Shown here in pieces: positions 7,407 through 15,029 of a DNA stretch of 64,000 bases. Both the position numbers and the translations under genes were made by a program. The notes under the pieces were generated by a model, which was not told the DNA's origin, did not search any database, and saw only the letters and a list, made by a program, of their open reading frames with translations. How positions within the stretch are numbered: position 1 is the stretch's first letter; each line of letters opens with the position of its first letter. Source of the DNA: Pseudomonas crudilactis (lineage in GTDB: Bacteria; Pseudomonadota; Gammaproteobacteria; Pseudomonadales; Pseudomonadaceae); NCBI RefSeq assembly GCF_013433315.1, contig NZ_WXVV01000019.1, positions 62,001-126,000 on the forward strand, written 5' to 3'.

Positions 7407-8666
7407 TCAGCGCCACACCGGCAAACAATCAAATACGAACAATAAATGGGACACCGCGCAAAGCACTCCGAAAAACAGCACCAGCGCGATCATCGGCGTG
7501 CCGCCCCACACGCGATAGCGCGGGCTGCCAAAGCGTTTGCGCGAAGCGCGTGCCAGCAGCGCCGGGGTGATCACCGCCCACAACGTCGCCGCCAGACCGG
7601 CAAAGCCGATGGCATGCAGAAAGCCTTCCGGCCAGAGAAAGCCGCAAAGCATCGGCGGCACGAAGGTCACGACGGCGGTTTGCAAGCGACCGAGGGGGCT
7701 GTCATCGAAACCCAGCACATCGGCCAGGTAATCGAACAGGCCAAGGGTCACCCCGAGAAACGAACAGGCTACTGCGAAATTGGAGAAAAACGTCAGCAGC
7801 AGATCGACGTTGGCGCTGTTGAGTCGTGAACCCAGCGCGCTGATCAGCACATCGATGTTGCCACCGCGCTGAGCGATGTCCTTGAACGTGTCGCGGGGAA
7901 TATTGCCCATGCTGCACAGCATCCATACCAGGTACAGAGCCAGCGCAAGCAGGGTGCCACCGAGCAGACAGGCACGGATCCGCTGCGGGTCCTTGCCGTA
8001 ATGCTTCATCAGGCTCGGCACGTTGCCGTGAAAACCGAACGAGGTCAGGCAGAAGGGTAGGGTCACCAGCAGATAAGGCCAGTAATGGCTGTCCGCGGCA
8101 TCAAGGTTGAACAGTGTGGGGCCTTGCACATGCCCGAGCAGGCCGCCGAAGGTCAGAAAGAACGCGAGGATTTTTGCCCCGAACACCAGCGTGGTCATGC
8201 GGCTCACCGCCGTGGTGCTGAGCCAGACGATGAACGCCACCACCAGGGTGAAATACAAACCGCCGGCTCGCGACGACAGTGCAAATCCGAGTGATTGTGC
8301 TGTGTGATGAATCACCGAACCGCTGGCCGAAATGTACGCGTAGGTCAGGATGTAGAGCACGAACACGATGCTCAAGCCATTGATCCGGCTCCAGTGACGG
8401 CCGAGCAGATCCCGGGTGATGGTGGAAAAACTCGCGCCTTCACGGTAGTTCAGGTTGGCTTCGAGGATCATCAGGCCCGAGTGCAAGGTGCAGAACCAGG
8501 CGAACAGCAGCACGGCGACCGAGCCGTAGAACCACAGCCCGGACATGACCACTGGCAGCGAGAACATGCCGGCACCGACGATGGTACCGCCGATGATCAT
8601 GGCGCCGCCGAGGATCGACGGCGAGCGTTCGACCGCGGGAATGGAGGATATTGAGGTGACGCGCAT
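7407..8666 (-). CDS. mtr: Mtr-like high-affinity tryptophan permease
   Basis: The 419-residue inner-membrane transporter of the hydroxy/aromatic amino acid permease family has about 11 membrane helices. It is close to E. coli Mtr along its whole length: GGTIVGAGMFSLPVVMSG near 25-42, LHSGLMILEANLNYR, ILTYAYISASGS, GNVPSLMKHYGKDP and the C-terminal RASRKRFGSPRYRVWGG loop. It should import tryptophan by proton symport. It lies last in line behind iaaH and iaaM on the same strand, separated from iaaH by a REPIN, so it may supply the substrate of the tryptophan monooxygenase. TyrP-type tyrosine transport is the alternative but less likely from the motifs. Confidence 0.88.
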   Translation of the reverse strand: MRVTSISSIPAVERSPSILGGAMIIGGTIVGAGMFSLPVVMSGLWFYGSVAVLLFAWFCTLHSGLMILEANLNYREGASFSTITRDLLGRHWSRINGLSIVFVLYILTYAYISASGSVIHHTAQSLGFALSSRAGGLYFTLVVAFIVWLSTTAVSRMTTLVFGAKILAFFLTFGGLLGHVQGPTLFNLDAADSHYWPYLLVTLPFCLTSFGFHGNVPSLMKHYGKDPQRIRACLLGGTLLALALYLVWMLCSMGNIPRDTFKDIAQRGGNIDVLISALGSRLNSANVDLLLTFFSNFAVACSFLGVTLGLFDYLADVLGFDDSPLGRLQTAVVTFVPPMLCGFLWPEGFLHAIGFAGLAATLWAVITPALLARASRKRFGSPRYRVWGGTPMIALVLFFGVLCAVSHLLFVFDCLPVWR

Positions 8667-8711
8667 GGCAAGGCCTGCAATCTGAATTGTTGTAGGTGCA
8701 TCGACTCAGAG

Positions 8712-8808
8712 CCCTTGTGAGAGCGAGTCTGCTCGCGATAGCGGTGTGGCAGACAAAGCTGATGTCGACTGACACGACGCCTTCGCGAGCAGGCTCGCTC
8801 CCACAGGG
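8712..8808. repeat. REPIN, family A copy 2 (diverged left arm)
   Basis: Inverted REP arms GAGAGCGAGTCTGCTCGCGA and TTCGCGAGCAGGCTCGCTCC flank a roughly 40-base spacer. The right arm is intact and the left arm carries several substitutions. It fills the gap between iaaH and mtr and could separate their expression. Confidence 0.88.
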
Positions 8809-8815
8809 ATCGTGG

Positions 8816-10144
8816 TTAACCGATGTTGAGCAGGTGCGTCAGATGCCGCACATTCGCCAGCAAAAAGCTGTCCTGCCCGGGCAACGCATCGAACGACAAA
8901 CCCACTGGCAACTCACCCGCCGCCGCCACCGGAACGCTGATACTCGGCGCCGCCAGGTTGCTCGCCGGGTCGGTGTTGCGCACGAAGGTTTCGAAGTTGC
9001 TCTCATCCGCGCAAGCGCTGAGCAGTGGCGCGCTGCAAGTCACTGTCGGGTAAGCCAGCAGATCCAGTTGATGGTGGCTGAAGAGGGCGCGGTATTCCTT
9101 CTCCAGACGCAGTTTGCTCATCAATGCCTGCACGTAATCCGTGTAGGAAATCGCCGGACTTTCCAGTTGCGCAGTGAGGATTTTCTTGATCGCCGGATCG
9201 CGAATTTGCGCGAGGATGTCGAGGAACTGTTCGCCGCGCCCGGCTTTCATCAGGAAGCGTGGAAAGTCGATAAAGAACTCATAGATCGGCAGCGGAAACT
9301 GGATGCTCTCGTTGATCTCGCCAATCATTGCATCGTCGACCGGCACAATGATCATTCCGCGATCGGCCAGGCCATCGACGGCCGCGCGGCAATCTCGCTG
9401 CACATTGTCGGCGAGGTCGGCCCAGAGAAAACGCTCGGGAATGCCAATGCGCAACGGCCTGGTTTCAGGCTGATGCAGGCTGCCGGTCAGTTGCGCGTGA
9501 ACGAACTGACAGTCTTCCACGGTGCGGGTCAGCAGGCCGGGGGTGTCTTTGGTTTGTGACACCGGGACGATGCCGTCGACCGGATACACGCCGGTGGTCG
9601 GGCGAAACCCGACGGTGCCGCAGAACGCCGCCGGTATCCGCACCGAACCGCCGGTGTCGGTGCCGACTGCGCAGGGCACCAGCCCGGCGGCGACGGCCGC
9701 TGCGCAACCACCGCTGCTGCCGCCGGCACTGTAGCGTTCGTTGGCGGGGTTGATCACGGCGCCATGAGAATGGTTGGCCGAGGTCACGCCGAACGACAAT
9801 TCGTGCATGTTGTTCTTGCCGACAATCTGCGCGCCCAATTGCCGAAAGCGCTCGACGATGCCGGCATCGAACTGCGGCACATAGTCGGCCAGGCCGGGGG
9901 TGCCGGCGGTGGTCGGCATGCCGCTGACGTTGATGTTGTCCTTGAACGACACCGGCAGGCCATACAGCGCGCTCTCGCGTTCGGCGGCATTTGCCTTGAA
10001 CGCTGACGGGTCGAAAGTGATGAAACTGTTCAGGTGCTGCATCTGCACATGACGCTCGCGCAGGGCGTGCTGCCAGGTGTCCGGGCAGTGTTGACCACTG
10101 CGAAAGCCGTTGACGAGCTGTTCAATTGAAAGCTGGCTGTACAT
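8816..10144 (-). CDS. iaaH: IaaH-type indole-3-acetamide hydrolase (amidase signature family)
   Basis: The 442-residue amidase should hydrolyse indole-3-acetamide to indole-3-acetate and ammonia in the cytoplasm. The catalytic triad of the family is visible: Lys68 in PVSFKDN, cis-Ser143 in AGGSSGG and nucleophile Ser167 in GTDTGGSVRIPA. Blocks such as GKNNMHELSFGVTS and FCGTVGFRPTTG resemble P. savastanoi IaaH closely, and the length (about 455 there) agrees. It begins 30 bases after the iaaM stop, the same gene order as the savastanoi iaaM-iaaH operon. Assignment to indoleacetamide rather than another arylacetamide depends on the IaaM neighbour. Confidence 0.85.
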   Translation of the reverse strand: MYSQLSIEQLVNGFRSGQHCPDTWQHALRERHVQMQHLNSFITFDPSAFKANAAERESALYGLPVSFKDNINVSGMPTTAGTPGLADYVPQFDAGIVERFRQLGAQIVGKNNMHELSFGVTSANHSHGAVINPANERYSAGGSSGGCAAAVAAGLVPCAVGTDTGGSVRIPAAFCGTVGFRPTTGVYPVDGIVPVSQTKDTPGLLTRTVEDCQFVHAQLTGSLHQPETRPLRIGIPERFLWADLADNVQRDCRAAVDGLADRGMIIVPVDDAMIGEINESIQFPLPIYEFFIDFPRFLMKAGRGEQFLDILAQIRDPAIKKILTAQLESPAISYTDYVQALMSKLRLEKEYRALFSHHQLDLLAYPTVTCSAPLLSACADESNFETFVRNTDPASNLAAPSISVPVAAAGELPVGLSFDALPGQDSFLLANVRHLTHLLNIG

Positions 10145-10174
10145 GGATGATTCTCGGCGTGGAAAGGGACTGGG

Positions 10175-11884
10175 TCAGCAGTAGCGGTACTGCGAGTGCA
10201 GGTCGTCGAGCGGGTTGCCGGCAATCAGGTCGCCGCCCAGACTGCTGATCACCGCGCACGCACCATTCAGCGCGGTTTGAATCGCGCCTTCGGCCCAGCC
10301 GCCAGTGAACGAGGCGCCGCAACCGGCCAGGTATAAACCGGTGTCCTGTTGCGGATCGAGTGCGGTGCGGAACTGATAGAACAGGCGCTCGGAGTAAATA
10401 TCGTCGCCGGGGAAATTCAGCTTGAAAGCGCCCAACGCATGCTTGTCGGTCAGCCAGTCGTATTCCAGAACGTAGCGCTGGTAGTCGCCATTGAGCGGGA
10501 GCAGATGGCTGGCAAACTCCGGGGCGCTCATCGCCAACTCGTCGACCAGCCGCAGGCAGCGCTGCACCTTGTCGGTCATCGAAACCATCTTGTGCGAGTC
10601 GTCTTCCCAGGTGTAACTGATCAGCACCACGCCCCAGGAATCCGCATCGTGCGGTGCGTAGTCGAGGCAATACACGCCCTTGACCAGGGTGTCGGTCTGG
10701 ATGTTGTGCGCCAGGCCATGTTTGAGCCAGAACTTGTCCTTGGTCAGGATGAACAGCTTGGATGAGCCGACCATGTGCGTTTCATTGATCGCCCGCGCGA
10801 CGTCGCGACTGACGAAGGCCTGGTTCTGCGTGAGCTTGAGGTTCACTTGCAGGGCGCGGGTCGTGGTGGTGGTGATGACGCGGTCGCAGGCATAGGTTTC
10901 GCCGTTGCTGCCAGCGAGCAGAATTTCGCCCTTCGCCCCTTTGTTGATCGATTCGATGCGCGTGCGGCAAATCATGTCGCGCACCTGAATACCGTTGAAC
11001 TCGGTCTCGGCAATCCGTTCGGCCAGCGAGGAAATACCGTTGGGCACCAGACGCTGATTGACCTCCAGCGCATTCACCACCAGGCGCAGGATCTCGGTGA
11101 ACGAGGCGCGGTACACCGACTGGAAACCGCCGGAGCCAATGCCCAGCGAGCCAAACAGGTGGAAGTCTTCGGGCTTGCGCCACGGTTTGCCACCCGGCGG
11201 TTTTTTGCCGGTGAAGATGCGCACCATCGCCGAGTAAAACGAGCTGTCACCGAAGCAGTCCAGATAGCGTTGCCACTCGGGCTGCACTTCGCAGTAATTG
11301 TGCTGCTTGAGCAATTCGGTGATCAGCAGTGGCGGTGCCAGGCATGTGCCGTCATCAAGGGTCACGCCTTCGCTGAGAAAGGCGATCCAGCCCTGGTGCA
11401 CGGTGCTGAACAACGCCGGCGGCGGCTGCATGGCTGCCCAGTGATGGGCCTCGCCACGGTAGTGGATTTCGGTGTCGACGACGCCCGGGTCGGGAAATGC
11501 TTCGGTGGTCTGGATGCCGAAACGATTGAGGTAGTGAAACAGCCCGACCTCACTCGGCGGAAAGCGCATGGCGCCCATTTCGGCAATGAATTGCGGCTGC
11601 TCTTCGTCAAAACATTGGGTCAGCAGGCGCCCGCCGACATGCTCAGGTTCGGCTTCAAACAACGTCACGCGACGCGCACCGGCGCGCAGCAATTCGTAAG
11701 CGGCGACCAGCCCGCTGAGGCCTGCGCCAACGATGCCGATGTGTTTCTCGGCGGTTTCCGCCGGCAGGTAACCGATGGCTTCATCGGCACTGCGCAGGAA
11801 CTGGCCGTAGTCATACAGCAGATCGACGTAGGGAAAAGACAGGCACGCGGACGCCTGACTGCAATCATGGGGAATAGGCTTCAC
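10175..11884 (-). CDS. iaaM: IaaM-type tryptophan 2-monooxygenase (flavin amine oxidase family)
   Basis: The 569-residue flavoprotein should oxidatively decarboxylate L-tryptophan to indole-3-acetamide. It shows the FAD dinucleotide motif GIVGAGLSGLVAAYELLRAG (about 50-69), the GG doublet HVGGRLLTQ, and the block AEMGAMRFPPS whose Arg107 corresponds to Arg98 of P. savastanoi tryptophan monooxygenase, a substrate-carboxylate contact. The C-terminal FAD/active-site block is GLYLAGCGASFTGGW. Blocks PDPGVVDTEIHYRG, FTGKKPPGG and FGSLGIGSGGF are near-identical to the savastanoi enzyme as I recall it. The start is GTG at 11884 with a weak ribosome-binding site; no nearer ATG precedes the FAD motif. 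Phenylalanine 2-monooxygenase activity is a possible alternative. Confidence 0.86.
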   Translation of the reverse strand: MKPIPHDCSQASACLSFPYVDLLYDYGQFLRSADEAIGYLPAETAEKHIGIVGAGLSGLVAAYELLRAGARRVTLFEAEPEHVGGRLLTQCFDEEQPQFIAEMGAMRFPPSEVGLFHYLNRFGIQTTEAFPDPGVVDTEIHYRGEAHHWAAMQPPPALFSTVHQGWIAFLSEGVTLDDGTCLAPPLLITELLKQHNYCEVQPEWQRYLDCFGDSSFYSAMVRIFTGKKPPGGKPWRKPEDFHLFGSLGIGSGGFQSVYRASFTEILRLVVNALEVNQRLVPNGISSLAERIAETEFNGIQVRDMICRTRIESINKGAKGEILLAGSNGETYACDRVITTTTTRALQVNLKLTQNQAFVSRDVARAINETHMVGSSKLFILTKDKFWLKHGLAHNIQTDTLVKGVYCLDYAPHDADSWGVVLISYTWEDDSHKMVSMTDKVQRCLRLVDELAMSAPEFASHLLPLNGDYQRYVLEYDWLTDKHALGAFKLNFPGDDIYSERLFYQFRTALDPQQDTGLYLAGCGASFTGGWAEGAIQTALNGACAVISSLGGDLIAGNPLDDLHSQYRYC

Positions 11885-11904
11885 AGGGGGGAATTCTCGA
11901 TCGA

Positions 11905-12390
11905 TCAGATAATGAGCTGCAGGCTTTCAAGGGCGCGTGCGGGGTTGAGCAACAGGATCTTCTTGCCGTGAATTTTCCACGTGCCATCGATGTTGATCAG
12001 TTGATGTTCAACGGTTACCGGGTAGTGCCATTCGTTGTCGCCGCGCGCTTCGCAATAGAGCATGTTCGAGCTGGCGAAGGCGCTGAACGAGGCCGCGTCG
12101 AGGGTGATGTGCGGGCGCTGGGCGATGTGCAGGCTGCGACTCTTCGGTTGCTGGGAAAAGTTGCGTGCGTTGGCCAGGCGGTTGATCCGCAGCGTGGTCA
12201 GAAAGCGGTCTTCATACACCAGCGACGATTCGTGCAACGGGCTGACCTGCTCACGGGTCCTGGGAATCCAGTAGTGGTAGTCATCGCTGAGCAGCTGTTG
12301 CCAGGCGTCGAAATCCTGCTGGTCGAGCAAGTGCAGTTCGGTCTCGATCAGTTGCTCGATGGCGTGGTGATTAGATTGGTCGTGTTGCAT
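11905..12390 (-). CDS. Rieske dioxygenase small (beta) subunit
   Basis: The 161-residue protein of the ring-hydroxylating dioxygenase beta family (NTF2-like fold) has the typical N-terminal helix followed by the LLSDDYHYWIPRTRE block and a conserved C-terminal WKIHGKKILLLN strand. It normally packs under the alpha subunit in an alpha3beta3 hexamer and has no catalytic metal. Its start overlaps the alpha-subunit stop by 20 bases, and its stop lies 20 bases before the iaaM start, so it sits in the same operon. It resembles the beta subunits of anthranilate/benzoate-type and IacD-type dioxygenases. Confidence 0.85.
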   Translation of the reverse strand: MQHDQSNHHAIEQLIETELHLLDQQDFDAWQQLLSDDYHYWIPRTREQVSPLHESSLVYEDRFLTTLRINRLANARNFSQQPKSRSLHIAQRPHITLDAASFSAFASSNMLYCEARGDNEWHYPVTVEHQLINIDGTWKIHGKKILLLNPARALESLQLII

Positions 12391-13669
12391 GGTCGTCCCG
12401 CATCAAGTGCTGCCAACTGTTATAGAAATTACGCATGGCCATTTCGCTGGTGCCGGACACCACTTGGGTCTGCGCATAGGATTCGTTCGGGCTGAACAGG
12501 CGGGCGACGTTGACCCATTCGTTGGCGTCGCTGCCCAGGCCTTCCATGGCCCGTTCGTACATTTCCACGTCGTCGTGGGCGACCATCGAGCACGGCGAGT
12601 TGATCAGGTTGTTGTACTGCACGGTTCTTTCCAGCAACTGCACGGGCGCACCTTGCAGTTCGAAGATCCACGACTCGACGATGGTTTCGCGGGCGCTGAC
12701 CGGTTTGATCACGCGCAAGGTCTGGATCGGTCCCTTGACCATCAGGTTGGGGAAATACACGGTGTTGTGGCGGGTGTCGTCGAGGATCGCCCGGGCCTGC
12801 TCTTCACCGTAGCTTTCGACCATCAAGTCCCAGTAACCGGGGATGTCGGTGTAGGCCTTGTGGATCGAATTACTCACCCCGGTGTGCCCATGGCCATTGG
12901 GCCAGACCCGAATGCCCATGCCGGCGAAAAACTCGTAGGAGGCCATGAACGGCGAGAACAGTTCGACGGCCATCGGTGGCTTGCCCTGATCACCGGTTTC
13001 CTGCCACAGGCGGATGGCTTCGCCGGCCGAGGACTCGTGGGCGATCATCGGGTGGCAGGTGTCGGTCTGGTTGTCGACGACCATTTTCCAGTTGCAGCGA
13101 TGGCGGTGCAGCAGTGGCTGGCCGATCACTTTCAACTGACCCTGCGGCGAGCGCATGACCATGTTGTCAAGGGTCGACAGCGACTCACCAAAAAACGCCT
13201 CGAAGCCGATGCCTTCTTCCGTCAAACGAACAAAGACGAAGCCGCGATAGTTGTGCACCGCGTTCACCGGGCGCATGCCTTTGTGCGCAGAACAACTGCT
13301 GAGGTCGCAGTCGTCGTATTCCTTTTTCACCGGAATGCTCAGCAGTTCGCCGTCAGTCTTGAACGTCCAGGCGTGATACGGGCAACGCATGAAGCGGCCG
13401 ACATTGCCGCGGGCTTCGGCCAGCACTTTCACGCCTTTGTGCGGGCAGCGGTTGTGCAGGACGACGATGGCGCCATTCTTCTGCCGCACCATCGCCAGCG
13501 GCTGTTGGGCGAGGGTGGTGGTGAAGTAGTCACCGGTCTCGGGGATCAGGCTGTCATGACCCAGGTAGCACCAGCTCGCGGCAAATACGCGCTGCTGTTC
13601 CTGTTCGAAAAGCGCCTGATCAAGGAACAGAGATTTATGCACTTCTCTGCCATTGAAATAGTTGTCCAA
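12371..13669 (-). CDS. Rieske dioxygenase large (alpha) subunit
   Basis: The 432-residue catalytic subunit has an N-terminal Rieske [2Fe-2S] domain with ligands Cys75, His77, Cys96 and His99 (CPH...CPYH) and a C-terminal mononuclear iron domain with NQTDTCHPMIAH (bridging Asp203, His206, His211) and a likely third ligand among Asp366/367. All electron-transfer and iron ligands are present, so it should be active. The start is taken as TTG at 13669, because GAGAGGA lies eight bases upstream and the gene then begins 14 bases after the reductase stop. The product of this oxygenase is unknown. The setting with iaaM/iaaH suggests an indole or indole-acetate substrate, similar in concept to IacC of auxin catabolism. 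Confidence 0.86.
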   Translation of the reverse strand: MDNYFNGREVHKSLFLDQALFEQEQQRVFAASWCYLGHDSLIPETGDYFTTTLAQQPLAMVRQKNGAIVVLHNRCPHKGVKVLAEARGNVGRFMRCPYHAWTFKTDGELLSIPVKKEYDDCDLSSCSAHKGMRPVNAVHNYRGFVFVRLTEEGIGFEAFFGESLSTLDNMVMRSPQGQLKVIGQPLLHRHRCNWKMVVDNQTDTCHPMIAHESSAGEAIRLWQETGDQGKPPMAVELFSPFMASYEFFAGMGIRVWPNGHGHTGVSNSIHKAYTDIPGYWDLMVESYGEEQARAILDDTRHNTVYFPNLMVKGPIQTLRVIKPVSARETIVESWIFELQGAPVQLLERTVQYNNLINSPCSMVAHDDVEMYERAMEGLGSDANEWVNVARLFSPNESYAQTQVVSGTSEMAMRNFYNSWQHLMRDDHATRPI

Positions 13670-13683
13670 CGGGGTGTCCTCTC

Positions 13684-14616
13684 TCAGATCGCCAGTTTCA
13701 GGCGCGGGCTTTTCGCCCGTGAAACGCAGGGGTAGATTCGTGCGCTGCAGGCAGCTTCCTGTTCGCTCATGATGAAATCGCGGTGGTCGACTTCGCCTTC
13801 CAGTACGTCCAGCGCACAGACTCCGCATTCACCGCGACGGCAGTCGTAGAGGGGGTCGAGTCCGGCCGCTTCGAGGGCTTCGAGCAGCGATTGCTCAGCG
13901 CTGACGGTGACGCTGACGCCAGAGTCGGCTGCCTCGATGACAAAGCCTTGTGCGGCGTCATCGCGGGCAACGTTGAACACTTCCAGATGGATCTGCTCCC
14001 GCGCCAGGCCAACGCTTTCGGCGTGGCTGAGTACCGCGCTGAGCATCGCCGCCGGGCCGCAGACATACAGACGGTCATCGGCGGTCAGGTCGGCAAGCAC
14101 TTCGCTGATCGCCGGGCGACTGCCGGAGAGGTGCAGTTGCAGGCGTTCTTGCAGCTGTTCTTGCAGGTGCCGGGCGTAGACCGCGTCGTCGGCGCTCTTG
14201 GCGAAGTAATGCAGGTGCGCAGGGCGGTTCAACGCGTCGAGGTGGCGCAGGATGCCGGTCAGCGGCGTGATGCCGATGCCACCGGCAATCGCGATATCAC
14301 GTCCGCTGTCCGCGTCGAGCGGATAGTTGAAGGTGTTCAGCGGGCCTTCGAGTTCCACGCTGTCATTGACCGCCAAGGTGCGGATGTACTGGCTACTGAC
14401 GGAGTCTGGCGAGAGGCGGATAGCGAAGGTGAACCGGCCATCCGCAATCTCGTCCACGTGCACCGTCGAGTAATGCCGACAGTCGTCCAGCCCCGGAATC
14501 AGCCATTTGAAGTGCGCACCGGCATGGGTCATGTCCGACAGGGAGGCCGGACCGCTGACGGTGACTTCCTTGATCGATGCCGAGAGCATCCGGCAGTGGG
14601 TGACGGTGAATTTCAT
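13684..14616 (-). CDS. Phthalate/vanillate-type dioxygenase reductase
   Basis: The 310-residue single-chain reductase should pass electrons from NAD(P)H through flavin and [2Fe-2S] to the Rieske oxygenase. Order of domains: flavin-binding barrel with the RxYS motif (Arg47-His-Tyr49-Ser50), NAD domain with GGIGITPL (112-119) and CGP (187-189), then a C-terminal plant-type ferredoxin with Cys259, Cys264, Cys267 and Cys297 (CRRGECGVC...PC). The C-terminal ferredoxin puts it in the VanB/phthalate dioxygenase reductase class (class IA), an unusual partner for an alpha/beta oxygenase. The start at 14616 overlaps the upstream gene stop by four bases (ATGA); an upstream GTG-extended frame is rejected. 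Confidence 0.86.
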   Translation of the reverse strand: MKFTVTHCRMLSASIKEVTVSGPASLSDMTHAGAHFKWLIPGLDDCRHYSTVHVDEIADGRFTFAIRLSPDSVSSQYIRTLAVNDSVELEGPLNTFNYPLDADSGRDIAIAGGIGITPLTGILRHLDALNRPAHLHYFAKSADDAVYARHLQEQLQERLQLHLSGSRPAISEVLADLTADDRLYVCGPAAMLSAVLSHAESVGLAREQIHLEVFNVARDDAAQGFVIEAADSGVSVTVSAEQSLLEALEAAGLDPLYDCRRGECGVCALDVLEGEVDHRDFIMSEQEAACSARIYPCVSRAKSPRLKLAI

Positions 14617-15029
14617 GCAGGTTTTTCCTGGCTCAACGGTGTTTCGTGCAGGTACAACCACTGGACATCGTGGTGCTGGACGCGAAGGATCGCCACCGAC
14701 AGGCGCGAGGTTTCGCTCTGATTCAGGCGATGGGTTTCCTTGTAGCGCAGGGCCACGGTCGAGCCTTCGTGCCAGACCGTGTGCAGGTCGCTGATCAGAA
14801 TCTCCAGACCTTTGCGGGCACCGACGGCGCCGCTGAACAGTTGCTCGACTTGTGCCCGACCGACCACGGCGGCCGACGTGGTGACCATGCTGAAGTGTTC
14901 GGCGAACACCGCCATCAGCGGGGCGATGGCGTCTGCGCCGGCACCGTCGGCATCGGTGAAGACGCGGTGAATCAGTTCGTGCACGTGGTGAATACTGTGT
15001 TGCGCTCGTTCAACCAGGTTGTTGTTCAT
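14613..15029 (-). CDS. NTF2-like (SnoaL/ketosteroid-isomerase fold) protein of unknown role
   Basis: The 138-residue soluble protein shows the NTF2-like pattern: long N-terminal helix, VFAEHFSMVTTSAAVVGRAQVEQLF segment, then strands ending HHDVQWLYLHE. It has no metal-binding motif I can name. It is coupled on both sides (20-base overlap with the MFS gene, ATGA overlap with the reductase), so it belongs to the pathway. Known analogues in auxin-catabolic clusters (IacI-type small proteins) also have unassigned functions. It could be an isomerase/hydratase for the dioxygenase product or an accessory subunit. Confidence 0.72.
   Translation of the reverse strand: MNNNLVERAQHSIHHVHELIHRVFTDADGAGADAIAPLMAVFAEHFSMVTTSAAVVGRAQVEQLFSGAVGARKGLEILISDLHTVWHEGSTVALRYKETHRLNQSETSRLSVAILRVQHHDVQWLYLHETPLSQEKPA

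Noticed and set aside
12389..13735. 448-codon plus-strand frame over the dioxygenase alpha gene
   Set aside because: Rieske and iron ligands are encoded on the minus strand; the plus frame is an antisense shadow.
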